A stretch of 64,000 nt of DNA. Origin: Acanthaster planci (Eukaryota > Echinodermata > Asteroidea > Valvatida > Acanthasteridae). The notes beneath the pieces were generated by a model. The model saw only the letters and a program-made list of their open reading frames with translations, searched no databases and was not told where the DNA came from. The DNA lies in assembly GCF_001949145.1 (NCBI RefSeq), contig NW_019091482.1, positions 18,117 to 82,116 on the forward strand, given 5' to 3'. This document shows, piece by piece, positions 38,501 through 50,700 of the stretch. Numbering within the stretch: position 1 is the first letter of the stretch; each line of letters starts with the position of its first letter. A program made the position numbers and the translations under genes.

Positions 38501-40291
38501 TGAAGTTCGTTTCTTTCTTTGAGTTTCTTCACAAAATGTACGCGGAGCTTGAAAACACAGATCCCCCCTCCAAAAAAGTAATGACGTGTTACTAATGTGT
38601 TAAAGAAAACGTGCGCTCAACGCAAATAAAATTATGTACTGAGTCCGTTTACGTTGTAAAGCTTTCTGTCAAGCAGCAAACTTAAGAAATTCCTCGTTTC
38701 CATTTAAGTTGGGAAACTTCAAGTGAGGAAAACATTGCTAGGAGTTTGCGACAGAGGTATAAGAAACCATTTATGGAGCGCTGCAGGAAACAGGGATATA
38801 GCCACGAGTCCCTCGGATGTCGATACACAATATCGCACATCACGTGCAGTCATTATTATTCAATTTTTACCGTTAATTTGACCGATTCGAGGAACTGGAC
38901 ATTAACCCTAACCCTCCTCAATCCTCCAACAGGTGAAGGATTGAGGAGGGTTAGGGTTAAACAAAAAGGACAGCTGTATAGCTACAGGACTGAAAAAATC
39001 TTTGCCGAAAGACACGTGACGCACATATAAAAAACATACTGTTCTCACACCACTATGATTATGTTTGATGTAGAAAACAGCCTATATCGGGCATCAATCA
39101 TTTCTGAATGTGGGTTTATCAACAGCTGGAGTTTTTGTTGTTTTTTTATCTCGCTTAAACCCATTAGAATAGGCTTTGTGATGTGACTGAACACGAGCAT
39201 GCATGATGACACGTATTTACAAATCTGGGTCGCACATACTCGATAATTTAGACTTACAACTGCAGTTTTTTTCTGCAACATTCTGTTTTTTGTTTTGTTT
39301 TGTTTTGTTTTTGTTTGTATGTTTTTTAATTCTTCCGTCTACACCTGACTTTCACTCTACTGTTTTTAAAATAAAAACAACTTAACTTACAGTTATAGTT
39401 CCCTATGTACCTCTTCCTAAACAGCCATGTTAAGGTGAGTATTTGTACACTTGAATTGTTTTCTTTCTACAAAGTCTTCGAGGAAACAGGTTCTACACAC
39501 TTCCTCGCAATAGCACCGTGTGTACTACAACGGCCTGATCGATCTTCCTTGTCACGCGATCAAACTTGGTTCCCTTGACCCTCGCCCACAGTAAAGCCAT
39601 ATTTTAGTCACTGCTCGTCCTTGGTACCTTCTGTCTCTCAGATCGACTTGTTGATTGACATTTACGGTTTCGTTGTCTTTGTACAATGTTGTATTACCAG
39701 GTGAAACGTTCAATAACTTTTAATTTCGCAATGAAAAAATACAGATACCTGGCTTGATGGGGTAAGGGATATTGCTGGTGTTATTGAGCGAAGTACCTCA
39801 ACTCAAAGTTTCTTTTTATTTACGGTAACTTTTATATTTACAATGATCTTGAGGTAGTCCCTTTAGCCTTAACATTTGCTTTTCAATGTTAATTATGTAG
39901 AAAGTGGACTGAAAATAATGATTGGAATAATTCTTCATTCTCGTCCATTTCGAGTTATCATTGTAAGCTGTGCGCTTCGGACAATACGAACATCTAATCA
40001 CTTTCTACATTGTTTCGAAGAAATTATTTACATATATATCAAGACGAAACTGGGCAGAAGCCATTTACAAGATTAGTTCGTCAAGGATCAGTACCAGAGA
40101 AAATTCATTTACGCACGATGCTTTGAAATGTTAAAGAGGCGTCTATAATTTTGATGCCGTTTAGTTCTAATATTACAGCATGAGTCAGTCTCCACAAACA
40201 CTGCGTGTGCATTAAGCCTGTCTCCATGAGCTTGTGCACTCAGCTCAACACTATGTACAGGCCTGGATCAATCCTAGTGATATCCCCGTTC
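35574..40291. other. Intergenic region between GPCR copies C and D
   Basis: No supported gene. Contains T-rich tracts (36308-36340; TTTTG-like at 39283-39320), a perfect telomere-motif hairpin (38902-38960, listed separately) and short C-runs near 38120-38190. A plus-strand frame at 37639-37968 (109 codons) has no recognisable similarity. Confidence 0.55.
38902..38960. repeat. Perfect 24-bp hairpin containing telomere-type repeats
   Basis: Left arm 38902-38925 starts 'ttaaccctaaccctcctc'. The right arm 38937-38960 is its exact reverse complement, and 11 bases separate them. Each arm carries two CCCTAA/TTAGGG units at its outer end. No matching flanking element was seen. Confidence 0.92.
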
Positions 40292-41416
40292 CTATCGGTT
40301 CCGAGACAGGACAGATTTCAACCAGTCGGACGGCTCGGGTATCTGCGAGTAGCTGCACCGAAGGATGCTCCGGAGCACCCCCTTGAAGTGAGGATGGTTG
40401 ACCGTGTAGATGATGGGGTTCACGCAGCTGTTCAAGATGCTGATGGTTGCTCCGTAGAGAGCGAACTTGCGACTTGATGGCACGGCCAGGGAGATGAAAT
40501 AAGGTGAGATCAAGAAGAAAAAGACACAGAAGACCATGAAGAGGTTCTTGGTGATCGCCAGCTGCTGACGGCTGATTGTGCGCTGTTTCATTCTGGCCAT
40601 ATCAAGGGTGGCCATGGAGGTGGACTCGGTCACAATGGTAAAACTGACTGTCGACACCGCAACTCCTGATTCATCGTTCTGAGGCCGGTTATCGTATCGT
40701 GTGTGTCTCCTCTTCTGCTTCCTGAAGTGACGTTTGAGATGGATGTACAGTGCAAAGTACGAACTGACGATGACAAGCATGGGGATGGGGTACAGGCCAA
40801 GAGATTGAGCCAGATTGTAGTCTGAGCCACGGGCGTGTCCATCCTTGTCGGAGCATGTGTTGTCTGTAGGATCATAACCAAACGTGCCGATACCAATAAT
40901 TGGTGGCAAGAAGAAGACAACTGATGGAATGACCCAGGTCAAGGCGATCATGAAGGAGACTTTCCCCGGGGAGTACCAACGCCTGTATGTTGTGGTGGTC
41001 CGGGTGATAAGCATGAAGCGATTGAACGCTATGGCTGACAGTGAGTAAATGCTCGCACCCAGACCGGTGTAAAACTGCACAGCGGCGATGTAGCACGGAA
41101 CCTCGGTGGATAACGGCCAGGCACCGGGGCTGAGTATGGCCACAACCTGCCACGGATAAGACAGACTGGTCCAGAAATCGGCCATGCTAAGGTTGACCAC
41201 GAAGGCGTTGGTCACGGTGCGGAGCTTCTTGGACACGATGACCGACAAGATCACGAGGCTGTTCCCCACCAGTCCCAGAACCGCAGCTGCTACCCATACA
41301 CAAGAAACTCCGATGCGGGCCTCGTACGGATAGAGGGACGGACTAGCGGTCGCCATTTCAACGGTGGTGTTATTGTCCGTAACTGAAGATGTTGTATTGA
41401 TGATTACCATTGCCAT
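40292..41416 (-). CDS. Rhodopsin-family GPCR, single exon, copy D (intact)
   Basis: 374-residue class A receptor, colinear without gaps with copy C as far as the third intracellular loop. The start MAMVIINTTSS is the only suitable ATG. Seen: N-glycosylation sites N7-T-T and N15/N16; TM1 GN at 51-52; NLSMAD with D80; C108 and the ECL2 cysteine (NTCSDKDG) forming the expected disulfide; F-N-R at 131-133 in place of DRY; a basic third loop (KRHFRKQKRRH); TM6 without CWxP (FFFLISPYF); NPIIY at 333-337; C354; tail IPEPSDWLKSVLSRNR. Upstream leader homology to copy C and a weak TATAAT near 41465-41470 are visible. The third loop differs most between copies, in line with varied G-protein coupling or relaxed constraint; ligand unknown. 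Confidence 0.93.
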   Translation of the reverse strand: MAMVIINTTSSVTDNNTTVEMATASPSLYPYEARIGVSCVWVAAAVLGLVGNSLVILSVIVSKKLRTVTNAFVVNLSMADFWTSLSYPWQVVAILSPGAWPLSTEVPCYIAAVQFYTGLGASIYSLSAIAFNRFMLITRTTTTYRRWYSPGKVSFMIALTWVIPSVVFFLPPIIGIGTFGYDPTDNTCSDKDGHARGSDYNLAQSLGLYPIPMLVIVSSYFALYIHLKRHFRKQKRRHTRYDNRPQNDESGVAVSTVSFTIVTESTSMATLDMARMKQRTISRQQLAITKNLFMVFCVFFFLISPYFISLAVPSSRKFALYGATISILNSCVNPIIYTVNHPHFKGVLRSILRCSYSQIPEPSDWLKSVLSRNR

Positions 41417-43939
41417 GTTGGAATTAAATGAGAGGAGTGAAGATTCAATTAGAACAGCATGTCATTATATGTGTGCACAATAGATCAATGTACACTACAA
41501 GGATGGCTGTTGGCAAATGTTGTCATGCATTGGGTGCTCTGCTAATAGCTTCTCCCACTTAGCAATTGTGATGGTACGCCGACATAATAAATGAACAGTA
41601 ATTGTCGCAGAGTGACACCTTCACCACACCTTTGTCAGGAAATGAAAGGACATGCGTTTTCGGTTTCCTTTTGTTTGTGAGTGGCGTTTTCCTGTGAGCA
41701 TCATAAATTATTTCATTTTCAGCACATGCAAATGTCCCTGTAGCCTCGCCCTCATATTTCACAAGTCCGCTTTCCACTGAAACAGTGTGTACATTATGGA
41801 CAATCAGCTCCATATTTTACTCCGTGATACCCTTGGCAGGGAATAACCAGTAGTTGACATGAGGTGACGGACGATTATTTCTCCTAATATCACGCACGAT
41901 GGAGCAATACAAATCCGGCGGTCGGGTATACCCATACGTATCGTGAGGTTTTATCTCAAACCCCTTCGCGGGTATGATGTCGGGTGGTTTGGCCACGATT
42001 TTTAAGCACCACGATGGGGGAATTTCGTCACTAAAACACCACTTCATGGTAAAGCACACTTTATGGTAACGGCTGCCACAGCCCCCCCCCCCGCATTTTT
42101 CTTTTTTTCCTTTTTTTTTTTTTTTNGGGAATTTCCCTCTAAAACACCCCTTCTTGGTAAAACACTTTTTTTGTGAACGGCTGCCCCACCCCCCCCCCCC
42201 CCCCGCATTTTTCTTTTTTTCCTTTTTTTTTTTTAAGATGAGAGGCCTCACATCTTGGGTAAGGAGCAGCCAAAAGGAAATGATAGTCATTGGTAAGCTC
42301 AAGATAGTAAGTAAACGTTATCTCTTGCAGTTCCACATCAGACAGACACAAGACGTCATGCATTTTGAGTAAGACTGTTGCGTACCATTACAAGACACGT
42401 AAGCTTCCTTTTGACGTTGGTGAAATTGGTTCCCATGATCCTGACGCACAAAAGAACTGTTGTAGTGGGCTCCTGTTTATACCTGGCATCCAACAGCTCG
42501 TAGATCGACGTGTCAACACGGGCGATTCACCCTTTCCAAACGCGCATTGGATCGACAGGTTTGGCGCATTGTGATTGGCCAATGCGTTGCAAACTCTTGG
42601 AGGCGCGCTATTGTGAAACGCCCGCATTGGAACCTGCAGTTATCTTGTTCCTGGTTAAACCATTTTTTCTTTTTTTTACCGGGCTAAACACCCCACAACC
42701 ACAGCTTTAATTTTACACACAGTTAAAAAAAGTGAACTACTGACGGCCGGCTGGGTCGATGGATGTGTACGGGACGGTGGATGAAGTGGATGTTAACGGG
42801 CAAAGCACGTGTTCCTCAAGCCAAACTTTCATGTTACTTACAACAACTATAAGACCACCTTACTGTGCGTATATGGGACTTTCCCAGATGGAATGAAAGT
42901 GAGTAGTTGTTAGACTGATATTTCATTCTCATATATTTCAAAATTATCACTGGTTCATATGGATGTAATATCTAAATAGAGCCCTGGCGATTGATTAGTT
43001 TGTTAGTGTCAACACATGTCCGCGTGATGGTTTAAAGTTTTATACAAGCGGCTATGAGTCTCTAGCTGAACCAAGAGAGGGCGTAATTCTCTTTGCGCAA
43101 ACTCGATAAAAGGTTTTGAACTATAAAATTGATTGTAAAAGCAAAACTGTTGTACAGACATCCCATAAATAGGGATTAAACAGTTTTGACAACAGCAAGG
43201 GGCGTCATAAATTATATATATATAAAACACAAAAAAGAACAAATTTCACCATGTAAAGGGTTTTCCCAGATCAGATCACAAATTCAGTTATTTTAGATTT
43301 CCAGTGATTTTCAGCAACTTATGAAAAATACGAGCTGTGTTTTGTCCAGTATTCCTGACCGAAATAGGAAGCATTACATACCAGAAAAGTCCTTAAATTC
43401 TAAAAACAAAGTCTGCAAGCGAAATCCACGGCAGTTTCCAAAGACACAAAGGTTCCGTGCACTTACAACAGACTGCATGTGTGCCACTATAACACGAGAA
43501 GTTCCTTGTCGGTGTCGAACTTCTTGTTTGCATGACCCTTGCACATATATGAGCGAGTTAGTTCCTGCAGTTAGTTAGAGCAGTTAGTTCCTGTTAGTGG
43601 AGTTCGACAGCTGTCAAACTGACGTGTTGACGGCACTAAGGCTTACTGTTCTGTGGATTTTCTTTTCGTTTTGTTTAACCGGACCTGAATGCCCAAGTGG
43701 GAAAACTGTAATTTTACACTCAGATTAAAAGATTAGTTACAATTGACCGGGTGAGTCGATGGAGTGTGAGGAATTGCGGATGCAGGCAGAGGGTTTTGTT
43801 TTTGTTTTGTTTTTGTTTTTTTCAAAGTACATCTTCCTCAAATCTTTTCCTTAAATTTTACTGACATTAACGACAAGGCCATCTTTAAAGGCTTACATGT
43901 GACTTTCCCTTCGTAATATTGAAATTTACTCACCTATGA
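41417..43939. other. Intergenic region between GPCR copy D and MITE at 43.9 kb
   Basis: Includes the homopolymer-rich 110-bp tandem duplication at 42017-42235 (listed separately), a TTTTG-like tract at 43797-43820 and a TATATA tract near 43210. Open frames over the poly-C/poly-T tracts are compositional. No supported gene. Confidence 0.55.
42017..42235 (+). repeat. 110-bp tandem duplication with poly-C/poly-T tracts and one N
   Basis: Copy 1 (42017-42126) and copy 2 (42127-42235) both read 'gggaattt…ctaaaacacc…cttggtaaa…aacggctgcc' followed by a C-run, 'gcatttttc' and a T-run. They differ at many bases and a single N sits at 42126 at the junction. Could be genuine, or a consensus artefact at homopolymers. 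Confidence 0.8.
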
Positions 43940-44211
43940 CACCCGATCCGACAACCCACCGCTACTTGTAAGTGATGCTAAAGAACTGTGATGCTACCAT
44001 GTTTTCGTATGATGAATACAGTAGGCAAACTTGTAAGTAAGGCTAGTCAGCTTCACAAAAATTTGTAAGTAGAAGCCTCGAACAGGCCTCACTTATAGGT
44101 TTACCCACTGTATTGCATCATACGATAATAAATTAGCATTATGGTTAGAGCATGGCTATTTTGCTGCACAGCCCTCGCTTATATTTTAGCGGTGGGTAGT
44201 TGGATCGGGTG
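43940..44211. mobile_element. MITE-like inverted-repeat element (272 bp)
   Basis: The ends 'cacccgatccgacaaccca' plus 'ccgct' at 43940 and the inverted 'agcggtgggtagttggatcg' plus 'ggtg' ending at 44211 form imperfect terminal inverted repeats of about 24 bp. A second pair of arms of about 40 bp inside (44005-44043 and 44086-44125, sharing 'tcgtatgatg', 'aatacagt' and 'gtaaac' segments) makes most of the element fold back. No protein is encoded; target-site duplication unclear. Confidence 0.75.
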
Positions 44212-44509
44212 CCTAAGAAATTTCCAAAAAACTCGGTATGCATATAAAGCCTGTTAAAAACCAAAACTTGCCGTGGCGATAAAAGACTAGCTCGTTTGGG
44301 ATCAATGCACAAGAATGCTCATACATTATACGAGTAACGTTTCGAAACAGCTAGTAAGCGCCTGCAGGCGTACCAGTTTGATTAACCCTTAAGTTCTAAG
44401 ACGAATAGCATAATCAATCTCGGATGTCACCGAATGTAATTTTGCACGATTAATTATAATTTTGTCTGTCTCTGGAAGCTTTACACACCACTTCTTCGCC
44501 ACACTCAGC

Positions 44510-44986
44510 TTAAGAACACATTCGTTTCGTTTCCAAGACGAGACAGATTTTCCAACCTGTTAGATGGCTGGGGGATCTGCGAGTGGTGTAACTACGGATG
44601 CTCCGAAGCACCCCCTTGAAGGGAGAATAGTTGGCCGTGTATATGATGGGGTTCTCTGCTGCTATTCCGGATGCAGATTGCCAGGACGCAGAAAGTGAAC
44701 TTATAACCGTTGCCAGGGAGACAAAGTGTAGAGAAATCAACAGGAGGGAGATGTAGAAGGCCATGAAAAGGTTCTTGGTGATTGCAAGCTGCTGACAGCT
44801 GATTGCCCGTCGTTTGTTGCTGGTCACTTCGTTTTGATGCGCTGTTGAGGACAGCTTTCTACGATGAAAGCACTGACGGTCGACTCTCCAACTGGTGAAT
44901 GATCATTTCGAGGTGGGGTGTCCTGTAGCTCGTCTCTTCTCATCTGCTTCCTGGGTTAATGATATTTGGGTTGGATGTACAGTGCC
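44510..44986 (-). pseudogene. GPCR pseudogene E, 3' half (third loop to C-tail)
   Basis: Minus-strand reading includes RRAISCQQLAITKNLFMAF (start of TM6), a diverged TM6/extracellular loop (ISLHFVSLA), ENPIIYTANYSPFKGVLRSI (TM7; NPxxY kept) and then a frameshifted tail. Compared with intact copies, TM7 start is disrupted (the 'NSCV' is lost). The homology ends at 44980-44986 ('cagtgcc', the TM5/loop-3 region), where a non-LTR retrotransposon begins; the rest of the receptor resumes at 47201. Confidence 0.88.
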
Positions 44987-47200
44987 GTCTGATCCCATTC
45001 AAAAATTTTGGGACTCTTTTACAAAACTCGATTGGCAGAAGAATCACGTAGTCTGGATTGGAGGTGACTTCAATGTCCCTGATGTCAACTGGAGACTATC
45101 TTGTCGTAAGTCTAACACTGATGGCAATTATCAAGCTGAATTAACTAATGAACTCTTAACTCTACTAGAGGACTTTTCTCTTGTTCAACTCAACTTGCAT
45201 ATAAACCTAAACATTATCAGCAAACAAGATCATCCAGTGTGCAGAATATCCTCAATCTGTTGTATCTTTCAAACCCAAGCTGCTTTCACCCCAAGACTGA
45301 GCCTGGTATATCCGATCACTTCAAAATCATTGCAGATACTGAGGCTAGGCCTTGTGTCCAGAAAAGAGGTCGCAGAAACATGTACCATTTGGCATACTGC
45401 GACCACCGATGACTGAAAAGACGGCTTGAGCCAGTTCAGGACAAAGTTTGAGGAGAACTGTAGTCATAAATCAATTGATGAAAACTGAAAACTTTGTGCA
45501 CTGCAAGATACATGTGCCTTCTTCTATGAAGTCTTCTAGGTTGTATCTCCCTAGGCTTACCCGACCACTCAGTTGCATGATATAAAAGAAAAATAAGGCT
45601 TAAAAAGAAAAATAAGGCTTGAAACCTTCTAACTCTGACTGGCAGTAGAAACATGATAGAGCACTCAAGAAACAGGTTCAACGCAATAGCCGAAATTAAG
45701 GCTTAACAGGGGTATCTCTCGACAACCATTTTTGAATCAATGCAGTCAAATGTTAAGAAGTTTCGGTCGTTCATAAAATATCGAAGACGGGATAAATGTG
45801 GCATTACTACACTTTGGAGAAATGCCACATTGGTTGGCAACGCATTCGACAGAGCTGAGGCACTTAATAGTATTAAAACAGTACAAGTCTACCTCCAACA
45901 GGGAAGACACCTCTAATATCCCTTCTTTCGGAAAGAGCCCTTTTCCAGCTGTGTCAAACCTTACAATCGATACTGGTGGTGTTGTAAAGCTACTGCGGGA
46001 GATCAACGTTAATAAAGCTCCTGGACCAGATGAAGTCAAGCCCCATGTTTTAAAGTTGTGTGCAGAGGACATAACTCCAGTTCTTCCGATCTTTTTGCAT
46101 TTTGCAGTATTGAAACAGGGAAACTTCCTAGAGATTGGCGATGTGCTAACATCTCTGCATTGTATAAAAAGGGGACCGGTATAGTAGGATAGATCCAGTC
46201 AATTATAGACCTGTCTCTCTCACTTCAGAGGTTTGCAAGTTACTCAAACACATTATCTTCTGCCATGTCATGAATAATCTTGAGAGGTTCAACACCCTGA
46301 GCGATCACCAGCTTGGCTTTATATCACGCTGTTCCTGTGAAACTCAACTTTTGTCTACCATTCATCAATTCTTTAGTGAAGTACACAAAGTACGGTACCC
46401 AACAAACGCTTACTCTATAAGTTAGATTTTTATGGAATACGTGTTGCACTACTTTCTTGGATGTCCGATTTCTTCACCAAACGTAAACAAACTGTTGTCT
46501 TCCAAGGTAAATCATCAAAATCAGTCTACGTAGCCTCAGGTGTTCCACAATGTATAGTGCTGGGGCCCTTCTCTTCTTATGTTACATAAACAACCTTCCC
46601 GGGCGTATTTCTTCAAAAGTGTGCCTTTTTGCAGATGGCTGATTACTCTATCGTCCCATTGACAATAACAACGACGGTACTGCTCTCCAGAAAGATCTCC
46701 GTAAAGTAGAGAAGTGGGAAGAGCTGAATATTACGCCTGATAAGTGTTGTGTTATGCGGTTTACAAGAATACGGTCACCAACTCATTACAGGTATTCACT
46801 GTCTGGACCTAGGCTTTCTGAAACATCATCATAAAATAGCCTGGTGTCACTCTTTCATCATTGTCATTATAGATATCATTTGCAGTTTAAGCCAATAGTG
46901 TGATCGGTTTGTTCGTAGAAACCTGTGCAATGCTCCATTTCTTGTAAAAACTCAGGCCTTTAAGAGCCTGGTACGACCACACAGAGTATCTCTGTATGGG
47001 CTCCCTGTACAACGAAAGTCGTAGACAAGATTGAGGCTGTTCAGCGCAGAGCTTCTATAAGCAAAAACTTCGATAGGCAAAATAAGGGATTTCAAAAAAG
47101 CATTGCAAAGTTATCTGCAGTTGGAATGAACACCCCCCCCCCTTCCCGAACCGTTCTGAGTGATGCTCAAGTTGAGCTTTTCAGAGTATTCAACCAGATC
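44987..47200 (+). mobile_element. Non-LTR (LINE) retrotransposon fragment inserted in a GPCR pseudogene
   Basis: Plus-strand pieces of one non-LTR polyprotein in several frames. An apurinic-type endonuclease part (VVWIGGDFNVPDVNW at 45049-45096, then after a frameshift PGISDHFKIIADTEARP near 45302-45350) is followed by reverse transcriptase segments: INVNKAPGPDEVKPHVLK (46001-46053), NYRPVSLTSEVCKLL (46200-46245), DHQLGFISRC, a VASGVPQ-like block near 46533 and a damaged FADG/YR catalytic region near 46630. At least six stops or frameshifts; inactive. It lacks the start of ORF2 and all of ORF1 (5' truncation is usual). A 7-bp 'cagtgcc' flanks both ends (44980-44986 and 47201-47207). Probably CR1/L2/jockey-related; clade not resolved. 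Confidence 0.85.
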
Positions 47201-47792
47201 CAGTGCCACTCAGGAACTGATGATGATAAGTATGGGGATCGAGTAGAGGCCAAATGATTGAGCGGGGTTGTATTCTGCGCCTTACGGGTGTGGATTGTTG
47301 TCGGAGATCGTAAGCCAAGCGTGCCGATGCCGATGATTGGCAGCAAGAAGACAACTGATGGAAGGGCCCAGGCTGCGGCGATCATGACGGAGACTTTGAC
47401 AGGGAAGTACCAACGGCTGCAGGGCTGTGCGTTGCTGTAAGGGCGACTGGCATGAAGAGATAACGCTATGGCAGCCAGTGAGTACAGACTTGCTCCAAGA
47501 CCGGTGTAAAACTGTAAAAACCGCAGCGGCCCTGCACCATGGCTGAGAAAGGCCACGGCCTGCCAAGACATGTTAGTCCAGTCAGCCATGCCGAGGTTGG
47601 CCATAAGACGTTGGTCACGATGTGGAGTCTCTTGGATGACCGACATGATCACGGTTTTCCACCCGTGACCAAAACACATGAAAGTCCGACGCAAGTCTCG
47701 CACAAGTAAAGAAACGGTCCATCGGTCGCCGGTTCTTCGGTGGTGTTAATGTCCATGAACGAAGATGTGTTATTTATGCTTACCACAGCCAT
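47201..47792 (-). pseudogene. GPCR pseudogene E, 5' half (N-terminus to TM5)
   Basis: Continuation of pseudogene E beyond the inserted retrotransposon. The start ATG homologue is at 47792. Recognisable: a damaged TM1; NLGMADWTNMSWQAVAF (TM2); FYTGLGASLYSLAAIA (TM3), after which the FNR motif is scrambled; SRWYFPVKVSVMIAAAWALP (TM4); a frameshifted extracellular loop 2; and LASTRSPYLSSSVPEWH reading out of frame through TM5. Several small deletions remove TM1-TM2 sequence. Dead. Confidence 0.87.
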
Positions 47793-50700
47793 GTCGAAAG
47801 TAGTTGAGAAAGTGAATTCTAATCAGAGCTACAGGTCCGTAAATGTTAATTTTAATTAGCAGATCCATGAACGCCATCAGGTAGTAATGTTCATTGATTT
47901 GCCCTGCTATAATCCATGGGACCGTCGATGCTTTGTCAAAGCACGCCCCCTCTTTGTTCCCTCTAAAAGCTCCACCTGATGATGTTAACCATATAGACCT
48001 TTATCACCCACTTGACTAGATTGCGCTAAATATAAACACCACCACCACGTGTGGACCACCATGGCCACGGTAATCGCAAATATTCCTATGGGGAGCTTCA
48101 ACCACGTACAAGCGCACGTGAGAACTATGCATGCTTGACTAGTTTATCTTGAATAAGTAGATTACCATCACAACCCTGTCCACTCATTACCATCACAACA
48201 CATCGTGGTCCAGCACGATTGTGCCATGCGTTAACACGTTCTCAGAAGGATAGAGGGATTTCACATTCGCGCCGTCTGCGCATATCTGCATCGATAACCG
48301 ACGCTCTCTGTGTTGAACTTCGTCGCGCGCGCCCGCGGAGTCCACACACTACGTCGGGTATCCGGTTCGTAAGTGTGACGCCACTTCAGTTTAAACCACG
48401 GGCACTGCACAAGATACACGACCATTGCAGGTACGTTAGTACGCGGTCATTTGTCGTTATTTTTTCTTTTGATTGTACTCGTCGAATCATCGTGAAAGAC
48501 TCTTCCACAAACATTTTTAGCCTGAAAAGTCTGAATTTAACATACCTTGATGTATTTTGTGTCTTTCAGTCGTCTGACCGTATTAAGAATTGAAGCTGAC
48601 ACATACAGCCTCGTTTTCAAACACGGAAGTGCGCAGATCGACGCGAAGAGCGTGGTATTGGGATCCCTCTATTGGCTGAATAAACCTGTAGCGCATTCGT
48701 TGGAAAAATTTAAAATAACACAAACGGCCTCTGAGATACCGTGGAGACTTTCAGCAACGCATAACCTCTGTATGCCAATATACATTAAAATGAAAAGTGC
48801 TATATTCCACAGTGACACGTTTTAATACCACCTTCGACAATTGAAGTTTTACTTTATCTACATGTTCTGTGGGTGGCATTTATTGAGACTGGATCTAATT
48901 AGCAAGTGAATGTTTGTGGTAAAAAAATACCCTTACTTTTCATCTGCATGAGATACAAGTGCACTGATACCCAAACAGATGAAGGCAATTTTTGTGGTAC
49001 ATGCGATACACAGTTTAAAATTTCGTATGATATTTCTATTAGACCATCCTAAAGTGTTGATAAAATGTCTACATATCATAATATAAAATGGGCTTAAATG
49101 ATGCCCTTTGTAATACTTTAAACCAGGAAACGAGGCTCACTTGATGTTTGTGCTACGTCAATATCAATGTTGATGATTAACGATGCCTTTAATTGTTAAC
49201 CGTTGAAGAGTTTTTTCCTAAACTGAAATGTGCTCTTAAATAGATAAATGCTAAGAAACACACCTTCCATGCTCGTGCAGCATACTGCGTCTCAATGTGA
49301 AAGTGTCAAGCGAACCAAGTCGGCCCAGTTATAATGCATCTCCAGTAATTTATTTACATCCAACCATAAACACAATGCAATTCATATGCCACGTCCATTA
49401 GAGGAGATAGAAGTGATTATGTGAAGGAAAAACAAGAGGAAAACAGAAATGTCAAGCTTGTTAATCTATCAGCTGTTTTCGTTGTCCCGTTCCTCGGGCT
49501 GCCTGGCGTCTTTTGTGGAGTGGGTTTGGGGGTTGGGTGGGGGTGGTCATGCCTTTCATGATCCTATTTTTAACTTTGTCAAGTATTTCTCAGATGGTGG
49601 GGATTTTAATTGTCACTTCAAAAGTGACGAGCCTTGTGTTCTAGATTTGACAGCCCGAGGGATGGGGATCAACTGGCAATTCTCAACAGACAAACACCCG
49701 ATTTCATTAACCTCAAAAGAGTCCTAGTTTTTCAGACCATCTCGCGGGGGGGGGCGATACCGAACATATAAACTCGGCTGTCCCACACCTGATCTTCTGA
49801 AAACGGAATATGCTTGTAAAGACTCTCATTATAAGCACATCTATGAAGTTCCAGTTCCATCAGATATTGGACTTTCATGTTAAGATCGTGTGTTAAGGCC
49901 GCGGGCATGCGGGTCCACTTGTATTAAGCACGCTTGCACGCATGTGGAAGAAGTGAACATTTTGTGTGACCTGTCTCGGGTAGAAAAGGCATTTGGCGAG
50001 AACAATGTGTCCGATTATTACAAAATTGGTGTCACAAAGGCTACATGACATCACTCGAAATCTACTCACATCTCGTGGTGGAAAAATGCACTGATATCGG
50101 AGAAACTGTCGAGGGTGGAATCGATTCTGCCTCCGGCACTCTTGCGATTAAAAAAATCGTCGGAATCAGTTGTTATTTTTTTACCCAATAAAGACAAGGC
50201 GAGGGTCCAGCGTGTACGGGCGTGTAAAGATATTAATATGCACACTTCCAAGATCCGCATGATGGGAATCTATCAAGTGAGAACTTGACTAGTTCCTGCT
50301 TTCGATCACCGCGGCAAAAAAATATGAGACAACCTCAGAATCCCGGCAGTACATGAAAAATGCGAACAGGACTCTAATCTTGGCATTCGGGAAAATTCCA
50401 TGGGCAAATCTTATCGTAGTTTTCCATGGAGGGGCCAGGTGTCATATTTTCCACCTTTTATGAAGTAAGCTGTAGCGTATACTATTACACTAACTTCCAT
50501 CTTATCGTTAAATTTGGTTGATAACGTCAGCTTGGAAGGAAGGGAACATTTAATATTAGTTTCTGTGTTTGGTACTTCCTTGAAACCCGATAGCTCTCGG
50601 ATCGATGTTTCGATTTCCATTTACAATTCTTTTTTGTTTATGTTTCGACTTTGCTTTACCGGAGCAAAACCTCCATCAAGAAAATGTAGTTTTTACACAC

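Noticed and set aside
41817-42302. 161-codon minus frame rich in Lys and Gly
   Set aside because: It translates poly-T and poly-C tracts and spans an N; compositional.
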